Of a stretch of 56,119 nucleotides of DNA, positions 46,117 through 54,280 are shown one piece after another. The translations under genes were made by a program, and so were the position numbers. The DNA comes from Planctomycetota bacterium (lineage in GTDB: Bacteria > Planctomycetota > Planctomycetia > Pirellulales > PNKZ01), in the NCBI GenBank assembly GCA_018242585.1, contig JAFEBQ010000015.1:129889-186007 (forward strand), given 5' to 3'. The notes beneath the pieces were generated by a model. The model did not search any database and was not told where the DNA came from. It saw nothing but the letters and a program-made list of their open reading frames with translations. Within the stretch, counting starts at the first letter, position 1, and each line of letters begins with the position of its first letter.

Positions 46117-47019
46117 CTACCGCGTCCGCCATTGACGCATGGCGGTCGATTCGCCTGGCACGGCGTCCATCGGCTGCGACTCGTGTTCCTGATAGATTTT
46201 CTCGAACAGCCGGATGTCGTACGGGTCGCGGGCATCGCCACCCCAGCGAGTTGCCATCTCTTGCTGTTGCAGGCCGTGGACCACGTTGTACGGGCGGAAA
46301 TAGTAGTAGCCGTGGGCATGCGGGAAGTAGGGCATGTGCTGTGGCATGTCGCCGGTGCTGTTCCAGACCCAGTGATAGTGGCTGCCCCAGAGTCGCTTTT
46401 CCCAGCACAACGGCCACGAGGTCGAGTTGCCGCCACAGCCGCCAGGGCCACCGCCGGCATACGCACCGTCATCAACCGGGCCACCGTCGGGCGCTACCAT
46501 CGGTGTACCCACGGGCGCACCCATAGGGCCGGCCATCGCGCCGGCGTCGGCCGGAGTGCCGGGGAGCGTGCCCGACATCGCGCCGCCATTCACCGCCACG
46601 CCTGACCAGCCGGGCATCGCGCCGGCGCTCAACGGCGCCATTGATGGGGCGACCGGAGCGGCTGCGGCAGGTGCAGGCACCGGCAACGCCTGTTGATTCC
46701 AAGCGACGCGCTGTGGAGCGCGCTGGGCTGCGCCGCGGGCGACCGGTTGCTGGCCGCGTTGCGCGCTGCGTCCGGGCACAAAGTTCGGGTTGGCGGCGGG
46801 GCGCTGGGTCGTGGCCACGCGCTGCACGGGCTGTTGCGTCGTGCCGCGAGCGCGAGCCTGGGCGGTGCGAAACGCTTCGGCACGTTGGGCGGCCGTGGGG
46901 GCGGTCTGTTGCGGATAGTAGCTGCCCGACATGGCGGCGTATTGGTTCTGGGCCGACGCGGAACCGGCGACGGCGGCCCACAAGCCAACGATCAATCCAA
47001 TGAACAGAGTGATTTTCAT
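46117..47019 (-). CDS. Secreted low-complexity protein with conserved aromatic C-terminal domain
   Basis: A 300-residue exported protein. Signal peptide about 1-23 (LFIGLIVGLWAAVAGSASA). Residues about 35-200 are low complexity: Gln/Arg/Thr-rich, then Ala/Pro/Gly/Met-rich (PVPAPAAAAPVAPSMAPLSA), then a glycine-rich hinge (YAGGGPGGCGGN). The C-terminal part (about 205-290) is compact and aromatic, with CWEKRLWGSHYHWVWN, DMPQHMPYFPHAHGYYYFRP and FEKIYQEHE. I recall similar 'PQHxPYxPxxHGYYYFRPYN' endings in other planctomycete secreted proteins, so this looks like a phylum-specific envelope protein. Function unknown. Confidence 0.75.
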   Translation of the reverse strand: MKITLFIGLIVGLWAAVAGSASAQNQYAAMSGSYYPQQTAPTAAQRAEAFRTAQARARGTTQQPVQRVATTQRPAANPNFVPGRSAQRGQQPVARGAAQRAPQRVAWNQQALPVPAPAAAAPVAPSMAPLSAGAMPGWSGVAVNGGAMSGTLPGTPADAGAMAGPMGAPVGTPMVAPDGGPVDDGAYAGGGPGGCGGNSTSWPLCWEKRLWGSHYHWVWNSTGDMPQHMPYFPHAHGYYYFRPYNVVHGLQQQEMATRWGGDARDPYDIRLFEKIYQEHESQPMDAVPGESTAMRQWRTR

Positions 47020-47440
47020 CGCCGGGGGCTCGCAACAGGTTTCGTGGCAGGTTGGAATTGCCCGAGCGCGCGGCCTGATACCGGGCCGGCCGAGGTAGCT
47101 GGCAATTCTCCTTTTCCAACCATCGTCTAGCCGGACGCTGGCGGTGCGGCGAAAGCATCCCTTTGAGGGCCGATTTGTCTCCTGATCGTCGATTCAAGTC
47201 GCATCGACGACAGGAGGCTCAACCTCGGCAAAGTTTACCGGAACCGTGCGAGCCTATATCCAGCGAACCGATTCAAGTCAGGCTGCGGGTTTGCCGGCAA
47301 CTGCGCGCAATAAAAAACGACGAGGCTCGCGGGTCCAAGGACCGTTGAGCCTCGCCGTCGCAGGGAGAAGCTTGGTTACAGGGTCAAAACCCTGTCAGTT
47401 GATTCAATCGAGAGGACAAGCTGGGCCGTGAACCTTGGGC
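47020..47440. other. 421-bp intergenic region with pilin terminator
   Basis: No gene recognised. The reverse-strand terminator at 47311-47360 lies here, and a small hairpin ACAGGGT-CAA-AACCCTGT is at about 47378-47396, between the terminator and the pilin stop. The part next to 47019 should hold the promoter of the low-complexity protein gene. Confidence 0.5.
47311..47360 (-). terminator. Rho-independent terminator of the pilin gene
   Basis: Read on the reverse strand, an 11-bp stem (CGGCGAGGCTC with GAGCCTCGTCG, one G-U pair), an inner GGTCC/GGACC stem, and then TTTTTTATTG. It lies 80 bp past the pilin stop. It is the best reverse-strand terminator in the window after that at 54176-54218. 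Confidence 0.85.
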
Positions 47441-47815
47441 TTAGTAGCCGTTGTTCCAGCCGCTCATGCCGCTTTCCGAACTAGCCCAGGCGGCGACGTT
47501 GACGCACTTGCTGCTCTGGAAATTGTTCGAGTTCATGGTCGAAGTGTCGCAGAAGTCGACCTGGTCCTGGAACTGGCTGCCGGCCGTGTGGCTCGCGTGG
47601 CCGCAAACGCCCGAGAACGAAAAGCTTTGGTCGATGTTGGCAAAGCCTTGGGCCACGTCGGCCAATTCGCTGACGACCGAGTCGCGGACGCTCTTCAAGC
47701 CGACGATCACGCCGATCACCAGAATGGTGGCGATCAACATCAATTCGGCCGAGACGATGGCGCCCTCTTGCTCGCGGGCCAAACGGGTGGTCGCGTTCTT
47801 CAGAAAGTGAATCAT
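47441..47815 (-). CDS. Flp-type (type IVb) pilin-like protein
   Basis: A 124-residue prepilin-like protein. A short basic leader (MIHFLKNATTRLAREQEG) ends in Gly, followed by the hydrophobic helix AIVSAELMLIATILVIGVIV with a Glu at mature position 6. The C-terminal part is Ser/Asn-rich with three cysteines (SGVCGHASH, DFCDTST, SSKCVNVAAW), probably making one disulfide. Flp pilins are exported by Tad systems and processed by a TadV-type prepilin peptidase, but no tad gene is in the window. A strong terminator of its own and its isolated position suggest an abundant monocistronic mRNA. Confidence 0.82.
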   Translation of the reverse strand: MIHFLKNATTRLAREQEGAIVSAELMLIATILVIGVIVGLKSVRDSVVSELADVAQGFANIDQSFSFSGVCGHASHTAGSQFQDQVDFCDTSTMNSNNFQSSKCVNVAAWASSESGMSGWNNGY

Positions 47816-48207
47816 CGGTGCCTCGATTGCTGGAGCCGTGCTGTATTGGTTTGGTGACGCCCTGTCGATGCCAAGCTCTTAAAGCAGCCGGCATGCCAAA
47901 CACGCGGCAAGCATTCGCCGCGATGCTCGCGAGGCCCTCCCAAGTCCAATCACGGAGCGAGGTTGGCGAATTGTGCCGCGGGGCGGTTCAAGAGAATTAG
48001 CGACATGCCGCTTAGATGGCGCGTTGCCCGAAAGCCACGCCACGTCATCAAGCATGTTGCCAAGCGGCATCACAACCACCGTGGGCCCGCTACCACGACC
48101 GCTTGCCATCAGCCCTTGGGCAGCCACGGGACTTGAGTTCCCGCGCCCAATCGCCCATGCTGGAAGGGCTTGGCGGGCTTAAAGATCGGTGACAGGAGCA
48201 TGGACCG
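47816..48207. other. 392-bp divergent region between pilin and PQQ-protein genes
   Basis: No gene recognised. Short open frames on either strand have no domain. It should contain the pilin promoter (reverse) and the promoter of the beta-propeller gene. Confidence 0.5.
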
Positions 48208-49593
48208 ATGAATCGTCGTGCGGCGCTGGGAACGCTGGTCTGGGTGACGACCTTAACGGTTGTAACGCCGGCGCTGGCCGAAGATTGGCCGGCTTGGCGC
48301 GGTCCCCGCGGCGACGGAACCAGCCGCGAGTCGGGCGTGCCGACCACCTGGTCTGGCACCGAGAACGTCATCTGGCGGACTGACGTGCCCGGCATTGGTC
48401 ATGCCTCGCCGATCGTCGTCGGCGACCGAATCTTCACGGTCAGTTGCCTGGAAACGCCCGGCCCTAGCTCCGGTCAGCCCTCCTCGGAACGTCGCCCTCC
48501 TGGCCCCCCCAAGCCCCAGCCGGAAGCCAAAGCAGCCGACCAGGACGCCACGGCCGAAAAACCGCCCCAGACGGCGGTCGATCGGGTGCTGCTCTGTTAC
48601 GACCGGCGCGATGGAAAGCTAGTCTGGCAGCAGAAGGTCATCTCGACGCCGCTCGAGAAGATGCACCATCTGAACAGTCACGCATCGAGCACTCCGGCCT
48701 CGGACGGCAAGTGGGTGTTCGCGGCCTTCCTGGAAAACCTCAGCGACGACCCGCAGGTGAATCGCGGCAACATCACCGTCGCGGCCTATGATCTGGCCGG
48801 CAAGCAGCAGTGGATCGCGCGGCCGGGGGTCTTTTCGAGCACGCATGGGTTCTGCAGCAATCCGGTGTTGTTCGAGAACCTGGTCATCATCAACGGCGAT
48901 CACGACGGCGATTCGTACATCACGGCCCTCGACAAGACGTCGGGCAAGACGGTCTGGAAAGTGATGCGCGAGCACAAGACCCGCAGCTATTGCACACCGC
49001 TCGTGCGCACGGTCGACGGACGTCCTCAATTGATTCTCTCGGGTAGCAAATGCGTGGCCAGCTACGATCCACGCAGCGGGGAGCAAATCTGGATGATCGA
49101 CGGGCCGACGGAACAGTTCGTGGCGTCGATCGTCGACAACGGCAAGCTGCTGTTCATGACGTGCGGCTTTCCCGACAAGCACCTGTTGGCCATTCGCAAG
49201 GACGGGACCGGCAACATCACCGACACGCACATTGCTTGGCGCACGAAGGAGAACTGTTCGTATGTCCCCTCGCCGGTCGTCGTCGGGAATTACGTGATGA
49301 TGATTGCCGACAATGGTATCGCCAGTTGCTTTTTGGCCGAGACGGGCGAGCGGATGTGGAAAGAGCGGATCGGCCGGCGGTTTAGCGCCTCGCTGTTCAC
49401 GGCCGGCGGGCTGGCGTATTTCACCTCGGACGATGGCGAGACGACGGTGGTGCGACCGGGGGCCGAGTTTGAAGTCGTCGCCAAGAATGAACTCGGCGAA
49501 GCGTGCTATGCCTCGGCGGCGATTGCCGACGGACAGCTTTTCCTGCGCGGCGAGAAGCACTTGTTCTGCATTGGCAAGCCGGCGGGCAAGTAA
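48208..49593 (+). CDS. Exported PQQ-like beta-propeller protein
   Basis: A 461-residue periplasmic or secreted beta-propeller. Signal peptide MNRRAALGTLVWVTTLTVVT then PALAEDWP, and the planctomycete-typical first blade WPAWRGPRGDGTSRESGVP with VIWRTDVPGIGHASPIVVGD. Repeated blade motifs: DRRDGKLVWQQKV, AYDLAGKQQWIARPG, ALDKTSGKTVWKVMRE, SYDPRSGEQIWMIDG and LAETGERMWKERIG. A proline-rich insert (about 85-125) interrupts the first blades. It lacks PQQ-dehydrogenase catalytic motifs, so a BamB-like binding or scaffold role is more likely than enzyme activity. AGGAG lies 10 bases before the ATG. Confidence 0.88.
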   Translation: MNRRAALGTLVWVTTLTVVTPALAEDWPAWRGPRGDGTSRESGVPTTWSGTENVIWRTDVPGIGHASPIVVGDRIFTVSCLETPGPSSGQPSSERRPPGPPKPQPEAKAADQDATAEKPPQTAVDRVLLCYDRRDGKLVWQQKVISTPLEKMHHLNSHASSTPASDGKWVFAAFLENLSDDPQVNRGNITVAAYDLAGKQQWIARPGVFSSTHGFCSNPVLFENLVIINGDHDGDSYITALDKTSGKTVWKVMREHKTRSYCTPLVRTVDGRPQLILSGSKCVASYDPRSGEQIWMIDGPTEQFVASIVDNGKLLFMTCGFPDKHLLAIRKDGTGNITDTHIAWRTKENCSYVPSPVVVGNYVMMIADNGIASCFLAETGERMWKERIGRRFSASLFTAGGLAYFTSDDGETTVVRPGAEFEVVAKNELGEACYASAAIADGQLFLRGEKHLFCIGKPAGK

Positions 49594-49669
49594 CCTTTTG
49601 AACCTCTCGTGACTTGAGCGGTGGCCGGCGGGTCACTGACGCGAACCGATCGCAAACGGTGACCGAATC

Positions 49670-50713
49670 ATGGCGGCTGACGGACTTCGACCGGCACAAC
49701 AGAGATATCGGATGCCGGCCGAGTGGGAGCCGCACGCCGCGACGTGGCTATCGTGGCCGCGGCGCAAGAAGACCTGGCCCGATCGCTTCGAGCCCATCCC
49801 GGCGGTGTGGGCCCATTTGGCCCGGACGCTTGCCCAGTTCGAGCCGGTGCAGATTTGCGCCGGCGGCGAAGGGGTGATGGCCGAGGCGCGAGCGCTCGTT
49901 GGCGACACGCCGAACGTGACGCTGCACACCATCGAAACGAACGACGCCTGGATGCGCGATCACGGGCCGATGTTCCTCGTCGGTCCCGCGAAAAGCCGGC
50001 CGCTGCTGGTCGATTGGGGCTTCAACGCCTGGGGGGGGAAGTACGAGGCCTGGGACAAGGACGACCGCGTCCCAGGTGAGATCGCCAGGTTGCTGGGCTA
50101 CGACACGGTGCGGCCGGGGATCGTGCTGGAAGGGGGCGCTGTCGACGTCAACGGGATCGGCACGCTGCTGACGACGGAAGAATGTCTGTTGAATCCGAAT
50201 CGGAATCCGCAACTGACGCGCGGCGACCTGGAAAAGTATCTGGTCGATTACTGCAGCGTGCGGCAGATCATCTGGCTGGGGCGAGGGATCGTCGGCGACG
50301 ACACCGACGGCCACATCGACGAGTTGGCCCGGTTTGTGGGCTCGCGAACCGTCGTGGCCGCTTACGAAGACGACCCGAGCGATGTGAACTATGCGCCGTT
50401 GCAAGACAATTGGCAGCGTTTGCAGCGAGCCGTCGATCAAGACGGGCGGGCGCTCGATGTCTTGCCGCTGGCCATGCCTGGGCCGGTGGTCGTCAACGGC
50501 AAGCGTCTGCCGGCCAGCTATTGCAACTTCTATCTCTGCAACGGGGCGGTCCTGGTGCCGCAGTTCGACGACCCGGCCGATGCGGCGGCGCTTGAAACTT
50601 TGGCGCGATTGTTCCCCGATCGCCGTGCTGTGCCGATGCCGGCGCGGGACTTGGTCTATGGGCTAGGGGCGTATCATTGCATCACGCAACAGCAGCCGCG
50701 GCTGCCGGGCTGA
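49670..50713 (+). CDS. aguA: Agmatine deiminase
   Basis: Converts agmatine to N-carbamoylputrescine and ammonia; cytoplasmic peptidylarginine-deiminase fold. The 347-residue protein has RMPAEWEPHAATWLSWPRRK at the start, the substrate motif ETNDAWMRDHGPMFLV, FNAWGGKYEAWDKDD, the motif VLEGGAVDVNGIGTLLTTEE, GDDTDGHIDELARFV with its catalytic His, and the nucleophile Cys337 in GLGAYHCITQQQP. All active-site elements are intact and length is normal. No carbamoylputrescine amidase (aguB) gene is adjacent. An arginine-breakdown role could connect with the cyanophycin locus elsewhere in the window, but that is inference. The class V aminotransferase gene follows after 19 bp. Confidence 0.94.
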   Translation: MAADGLRPAQQRYRMPAEWEPHAATWLSWPRRKKTWPDRFEPIPAVWAHLARTLAQFEPVQICAGGEGVMAEARALVGDTPNVTLHTIETNDAWMRDHGPMFLVGPAKSRPLLVDWGFNAWGGKYEAWDKDDRVPGEIARLLGYDTVRPGIVLEGGAVDVNGIGTLLTTEECLLNPNRNPQLTRGDLEKYLVDYCSVRQIIWLGRGIVGDDTDGHIDELARFVGSRTVVAAYEDDPSDVNYAPLQDNWQRLQRAVDQDGRALDVLPLAMPGPVVVNGKRLPASYCNFYLCNGAVLVPQFDDPADAAALETLARLFPDRRAVPMPARDLVYGLGAYHCITQQQPRLPG

Positions 50714-50732
50714 GAACCAGGGCGGGGTGCCA

Positions 50733-51896
50733 ATGCGCGACATCACGGATTTGGCCCAGCAGTGGTCGCTCGCCCCGGGCGTGACGTATCTGAATCACGG
50801 CTCGTTCGGGCCGGCGCCGCGACCGGTGATCGAAGCGCGGCAGAACTGGTTCCGGGAGCTTGAGCGGAACCCGGTCGATTTCTATGTCCGCCGGCTAGCT
50901 GGCTTGTTAGCCGACGTGCGCGAACGCTTGGGGCGGTTCGTCGGCTGCTCGGGCAACGATCTGATTCTGGTTGACAACGCGACCTGGGGGATGAACCTTG
51001 TCGCGGCCAGCGTGCCGCTCGCGGCGGGCGACGAAGTGTTGTTGACTAACCATGAATATGGCGCGGTCGAGCGGATTTGGGAGCGACGCTGTCGTGAGGT
51101 AGGAGTCACGCTCGTCATCCAGCCGCTGCCGAATCCTTTGGGCGATGTCGATCGGCTTGTCTCACAGTTGTTCGCGGCTGCGAGCCCCCGGACTCGATTG
51201 CTGGTGGTCAGTCACATCACGAGTCCGACGGCGGTGATCCTGCCGATCGAGGCGATCTGCCGCGAGGCGCGGCGGCGGGGAATTGCGGTCTGTGTCGATG
51301 GTCCGCACGCCCTGCTGCAAGCGCCGGTCAACATCGCGGCGCTCGATTGCGACTATTATCTGGCCAGTTGCCACAAATGGCTCTGTGCCCCGCTAGGCAC
51401 CGGGATGATGTACGTCCATCCGCGGGTTCACGCGCAGATACGGCCGGTGATTCTGAGCTGGGGACGCCAGTTCCCGGGGAACGCCGAGCCGGGGTTGAAC
51501 GACGAGTTCACCTGGCTCGGTACACGCGATCCGTCGGGCTTTTTGACGATTCCGGCGGCGATCGAGTTCATGGAAGCGGCCGGCGTCGAGCGGTTCCGCG
51601 AACATTCGCACGCGCTCGCGCAGCAGGCCCGGCGGTTGTTGCGCCCCGTGACCGGCATCGAGCCGCTCGTGCCGGATGACTCGGCGTGGTATGGCAGTAT
51701 GGTGGCGATGCCGCTGCCCGACGGTGACGGCCGGCGGTTGCAACGGGCGCTGTGGGAACGCTATCAGATCGAAGTGCCGATCACACGCTGGCGTGGGGGG
51801 CGGCTGATTCGACCTTCGTGCCACTTCTATACCAAGGGTGAGCAGTTGGAGTTGCTGGCTTCGAGCTTGGCTGTGTTGCTGGCCGAAGGGCTTTGA
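50733..51896 (+). CDS. Class V aminotransferase-fold PLP enzyme
   Basis: A 387-residue PLP enzyme of the class V group that includes isopenicillin-N epimerase-like proteins, cysteine desulfurases and serine-pyruvate aminotransferases. Seen: VTYLNHGSFGPAPRPVIEAR at the N-terminus (epimerase-like), LILVDNATWGMNLVAASVPL, SHITSPTAVILPIEAICREA, ICVDGPHA-type cofactor aspartate segment (IAVCVDGPHALLQAPVNIAA), and the Schiff-base Lys215 in YYLASCHKWLCAPLGTGMMY. Late WRGGRLIRPSCHFYTK is the carboxylate-binding arginine region. The start is ATG 50733; a GTG two codons earlier (50727) is also possible. Close spacing to aguA (19 bp) suggests an operon; the substrate is unknown. Confidence 0.88.
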   Translation: MRDITDLAQQWSLAPGVTYLNHGSFGPAPRPVIEARQNWFRELERNPVDFYVRRLAGLLADVRERLGRFVGCSGNDLILVDNATWGMNLVAASVPLAAGDEVLLTNHEYGAVERIWERRCREVGVTLVIQPLPNPLGDVDRLVSQLFAAASPRTRLLVVSHITSPTAVILPIEAICREARRRGIAVCVDGPHALLQAPVNIAALDCDYYLASCHKWLCAPLGTGMMYVHPRVHAQIRPVILSWGRQFPGNAEPGLNDEFTWLGTRDPSGFLTIPAAIEFMEAAGVERFREHSHALAQQARRLLRPVTGIEPLVPDDSAWYGSMVAMPLPDGDGRRLQRALWERYQIEVPITRWRGGRLIRPSCHFYTKGEQLELLASSLAVLLAEGL

Positions 51897-51902
51897 AGAT
51901 TT

Positions 51903-51929
51903 GCCACGGAGGCACGGTGGCACGGAGGT
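51903..51929. repeat. CCACGGAGGCAC-type repeat
   Basis: Two units of GCCACGGAGGCACGG type follow directly on the aminotransferase stop; same family as 44151-44261 and 45942-45999. Confidence 0.55.
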
Positions 51930-51999
51930 TTGCTCGGAGGGGGAAGAGGTGGAGGGGAGCGAGGGAGACGGAGAAGAGAAGAGGATGTGGCGGAGAGAA

Positions 52000-53487
52000 A
52001 TGATGAAATGCGGTCGTTGCTGTTTGTTGGTTGCGGTTGTGTTGGGTTTGCTGAATGCGGCGGCCCTGGCGGCGGAGCGGCCGAATGTGGTCATTATTGT
52101 CACTGACGATCAGGGGTATAGCGACTTGGGCTGTTATGGCGCGCGGGATCTCAAGACGCCGCGGATCGATCGGATGGCCAGCGAAGGAACGCGGTTTACC
52201 AGCTTCTATGTAGCCCAGCCGGTGTGTACTGCGTCGCGAACCGCGCTGTTGACCGGGTGCTATCCGAATCGGGTCAGCATGGCCGGTGCTTTGAATCACA
52301 AGAGCACCGTCGGCGTCGCCCGCGACGAAGTGCTGCTCAGCGAGCTGTTCAAGCGGCAGGGGTACGCGACCGCGATCTATGGCAAATGGCACCTGGGGCA
52401 TCTGCCGCCGTTCTTGCCCACGCGACGCGGCTTTGATGAGTTCGCCGGCATTCCGTACTCGAACGACAACGGGCCGCTGCATCCGGTAGTGCGCGACGTG
52501 CCCGCGTTGCCCTGGTACGAGAATGATAAGGTCACCGAATTGGACGCTGACCAGAATCAATTCACGCGGCGGTTGACCGCGCGGGCGGTCGATTTCATCG
52601 GCCGGAGCAAGGACCAGCCGTTCTTTCTCTATCTGCCACACATCATGCCGCACGTGCCAGTTCACGCCTCGGCCGGGTTTCAGGGCCGGAGCGGTCGCGG
52701 GCTGTACGGCGACGCGATCGAGGAGCTCGATTGGTCGGTCGGCCAGGTGCTCGACGCGCTGAAGGCCAACGGGATCGACGACCGGACGCTGGTGATTTAC
52801 TTCTCGGACAACGGGCCGTTCCTCAGTTATGGCAATCACGCGGGCTCGGCGGGAGTGCTGCGGGAAGGGAAACTGACGACGTTCGAGGGGGGCGTGCGCG
52901 TGCCGTGCATCGCCCGCTGGCCCGGGCACGTACCGGCTAGTCGTGTGTGTGACGAGCTGGTTTGCTCGATGGACTTGTTTGCTTCGTTGTCGCGGATGAT
53001 TGATGCGCCGTTGCCTGAGCGCAAGACTGACGGGCAAGATATGCGTCCGTTGTTATTTGGCGCGCCTGGCGCCCGGGAACGCGAGGAGTTCTGGTATTAC
53101 TCGGGGGACGAGTTGCACGCGGTTCGAGTTGGCCAGTGGAAGCTGCACGTGCCGCACGAGTATCTGACGGTGGCGGCTGAGCCAGGGCGCGACGGCAAGC
53201 CGTCGAACTTCGCCAACATGAAGCCGCTGGGGATCGAGCAGTCGGGCATCCGCGGCATCGCCAGCCGGCATGGCTACCGCGTCGAGCCAATCGAGCTGTC
53301 GTTGTACGACCTGGCTACCGATCCTGGCGAGACACGGAACGTGGCTTCGCAGCACACGGAAGTCGTTGCTCGGCTAATGCAGGCGGTCGATCGCGCCCGG
53401 GCCGACTTGGGGGATTCGCTGATGGGTAAGAAGGGGCCGGGCATGAGGCCGTGCGGGAAAGAAGAGGGGCTAGGGGCGAGGGATTAG
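52000..53487 (+). CDS. Secreted sulfatase, CTASR formylglycine motif
   Basis: A 495-residue type I sulfatase. Signal peptide from ATG 52000 (MMKCGRCCLLVAVVLGLLNA, cut near ALAAE); the second Met at 52003 has GGAG at 7-base spacing and may be the true start, while the open frame from 51838 runs through repeat DNA. Active site: NVVIIVTDDQGYSDLGCYGA for calcium, and Cys76 in PVCTASRTALLTG, the CxAxR version of the formylglycine signature instead of CxPxR. Later come YGKWHLGHLPPFLPTRRGFD, LPHIMPHVPVHASAGFQG and YFSDNGPFLSYGNHAGSAG. The last codons and stop are made of the CTAG-type dispersed repeat (53465-53497), so the native C-terminus may have been altered. Likely desulfates a polysaccharide. 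Confidence 0.92.
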   Translation: MMKCGRCCLLVAVVLGLLNAAALAAERPNVVIIVTDDQGYSDLGCYGARDLKTPRIDRMASEGTRFTSFYVAQPVCTASRTALLTGCYPNRVSMAGALNHKSTVGVARDEVLLSELFKRQGYATAIYGKWHLGHLPPFLPTRRGFDEFAGIPYSNDNGPLHPVVRDVPALPWYENDKVTELDADQNQFTRRLTARAVDFIGRSKDQPFFLYLPHIMPHVPVHASAGFQGRSGRGLYGDAIEELDWSVGQVLDALKANGIDDRTLVIYFSDNGPFLSYGNHAGSAGVLREGKLTTFEGGVRVPCIARWPGHVPASRVCDELVCSMDLFASLSRMIDAPLPERKTDGQDMRPLLFGAPGAREREEFWYYSGDELHAVRVGQWKLHVPHEYLTVAAEPGRDGKPSNFANMKPLGIEQSGIRGIASRHGYRVEPIELSLYDLATDPGETRNVASQHTEVVARLMQAVDRARADLGDSLMGKKGPGMRPCGKEEGLGARD

Positions 53488-53540
53488 GGGCTAGGGAAAT
53501 GCGGAGGGGCTTTCACCACTGACAACGGACGAAGAAAACC

Positions 53541-53981
53541 ATGACTACCCGCGCCAGGTATTTTCAATTGAACCAGCCGGCCGTCGATGCTTTGGCCGCG
53601 GTGAATCCGCACTTGGGGAGCATCGACCCGAAGCTGCGGGCGTTGGTCGAGCTGCGGGTGTCGCAAATCAACGGTTGCGTCTATTGCGTCGATCTGCACT
53701 CGAATCAATTGCGCTCTCACGGCGAGACGCAGCAGCGAATTGATTGCCTGGCGGTCTGGCACGAGAGTAAGTTTTACACTGATGCCGAACGGACGGCGCT
53801 CGACTGGGCTGAGTCGTTGACCCATGTGTCGCACACGCGGGCGCCGGACGCGACGTACGAGGCGCTCATGCCGTACTATTCCGAGCAGCAGATCGTCGAT
53901 CTGACGCTGATCATTTCGCTGATGAACGCCTGGAATCGCATTGCCGTCGGCCACCGACAGTTGCCAGGGAAGCGAGGGTAA
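53541..53981 (+). CDS. Carboxymuconolactone decarboxylase/AhpD-like protein
   Basis: A 146-residue alpha-helical protein of the AhpD-like alkylhydroperoxidase group. The redox motif is VSQINGCVYCVDLHSNQLRS with Cys46, Cys49 and His53. Flanking helices start MTTRARYFQLNQPAVDALAA and KLRALVELR; the second half has ERTALDWAESLTHVSH and IVDLTLIISLMNAWNRIAVG. Such proteins reduce peroxides or protect against oxidative stress as oligomers. It follows the sulfatase gene by 53 bp but is not functionally tied to it. Length is normal for the family. Confidence 0.91.
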   Translation: MTTRARYFQLNQPAVDALAAVNPHLGSIDPKLRALVELRVSQINGCVYCVDLHSNQLRSHGETQQRIDCLAVWHESKFYTDAERTALDWAESLTHVSHTRAPDATYEALMPYYSEQQIVDLTLIISLMNAWNRIAVGHRQLPGKRG

Positions 53982-54007
53982 ATCACCATGACCATTCGAG
54001 TATCAAG

Positions 54008-54080
54008 CGTCATTCCCGCGCAGGCGGGAATCTAGAGGGTAACCGCCACCACTAGATTCCCGCCTGCGCGGGAATGACGG
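54008..54080. repeat. Long perfect inverted repeat B2 (ATTCCC-N8-GGGAAT type)
   Basis: A 27-bp perfect stem (54008-54034 with 54053-54079) and an 18-nt loop. Each arm contains ATTCCCGCGCAGGCGGGAAT, itself a hairpin. Copy B1 is at 31256-31329. It lies between the convergent AhpD-like and YTV genes; no T-run. Confidence 0.85.
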
Positions 54081-54175
54081 AATCCACTGAGGTGCCTTCA
54101 ACAACTGACCACGGACCACTGACAAAGAATTGCGATCGGGCAACCACTCGTACCAACATCGCCGTCTGCCGCGCG

Positions 54176-54218
54176 CAACAAAAAACGGCGGGCCAGTTCT
54201 TGCGAACTGGCCCGCCGT
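54176..54218 (-). terminator. Rho-independent terminator of the YTV repeat protein gene
   Basis: Read on the reverse strand, ACGGCGGGCCAGTTC and GAACTGGCCCGCCGT form a 15-bp perfect stem with a 4-nt loop, followed by TTTTTGTTG. It lies 62 bp past the stop of the reverse-strand gene. It is the strongest terminator in the window, as expected after an abundant envelope protein. Confidence 0.92.
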
Positions 54219-54280
54219 CGCTTATCAACCAGACCCCTCTCGCAACCAGTCGAGAAGGCTCCTCTCAACCTAACTAACGC

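Noticed and set aside
47858..47874. Possible sigma-54 promoter before the pilin gene (TTGGCAT and GGGC with 12-base offset on the reverse strand)
   Set aside because: The GG and GC spacing fits, but the -12 element lacks TTGC and the -24 element is only partial, so it is too weak to call.
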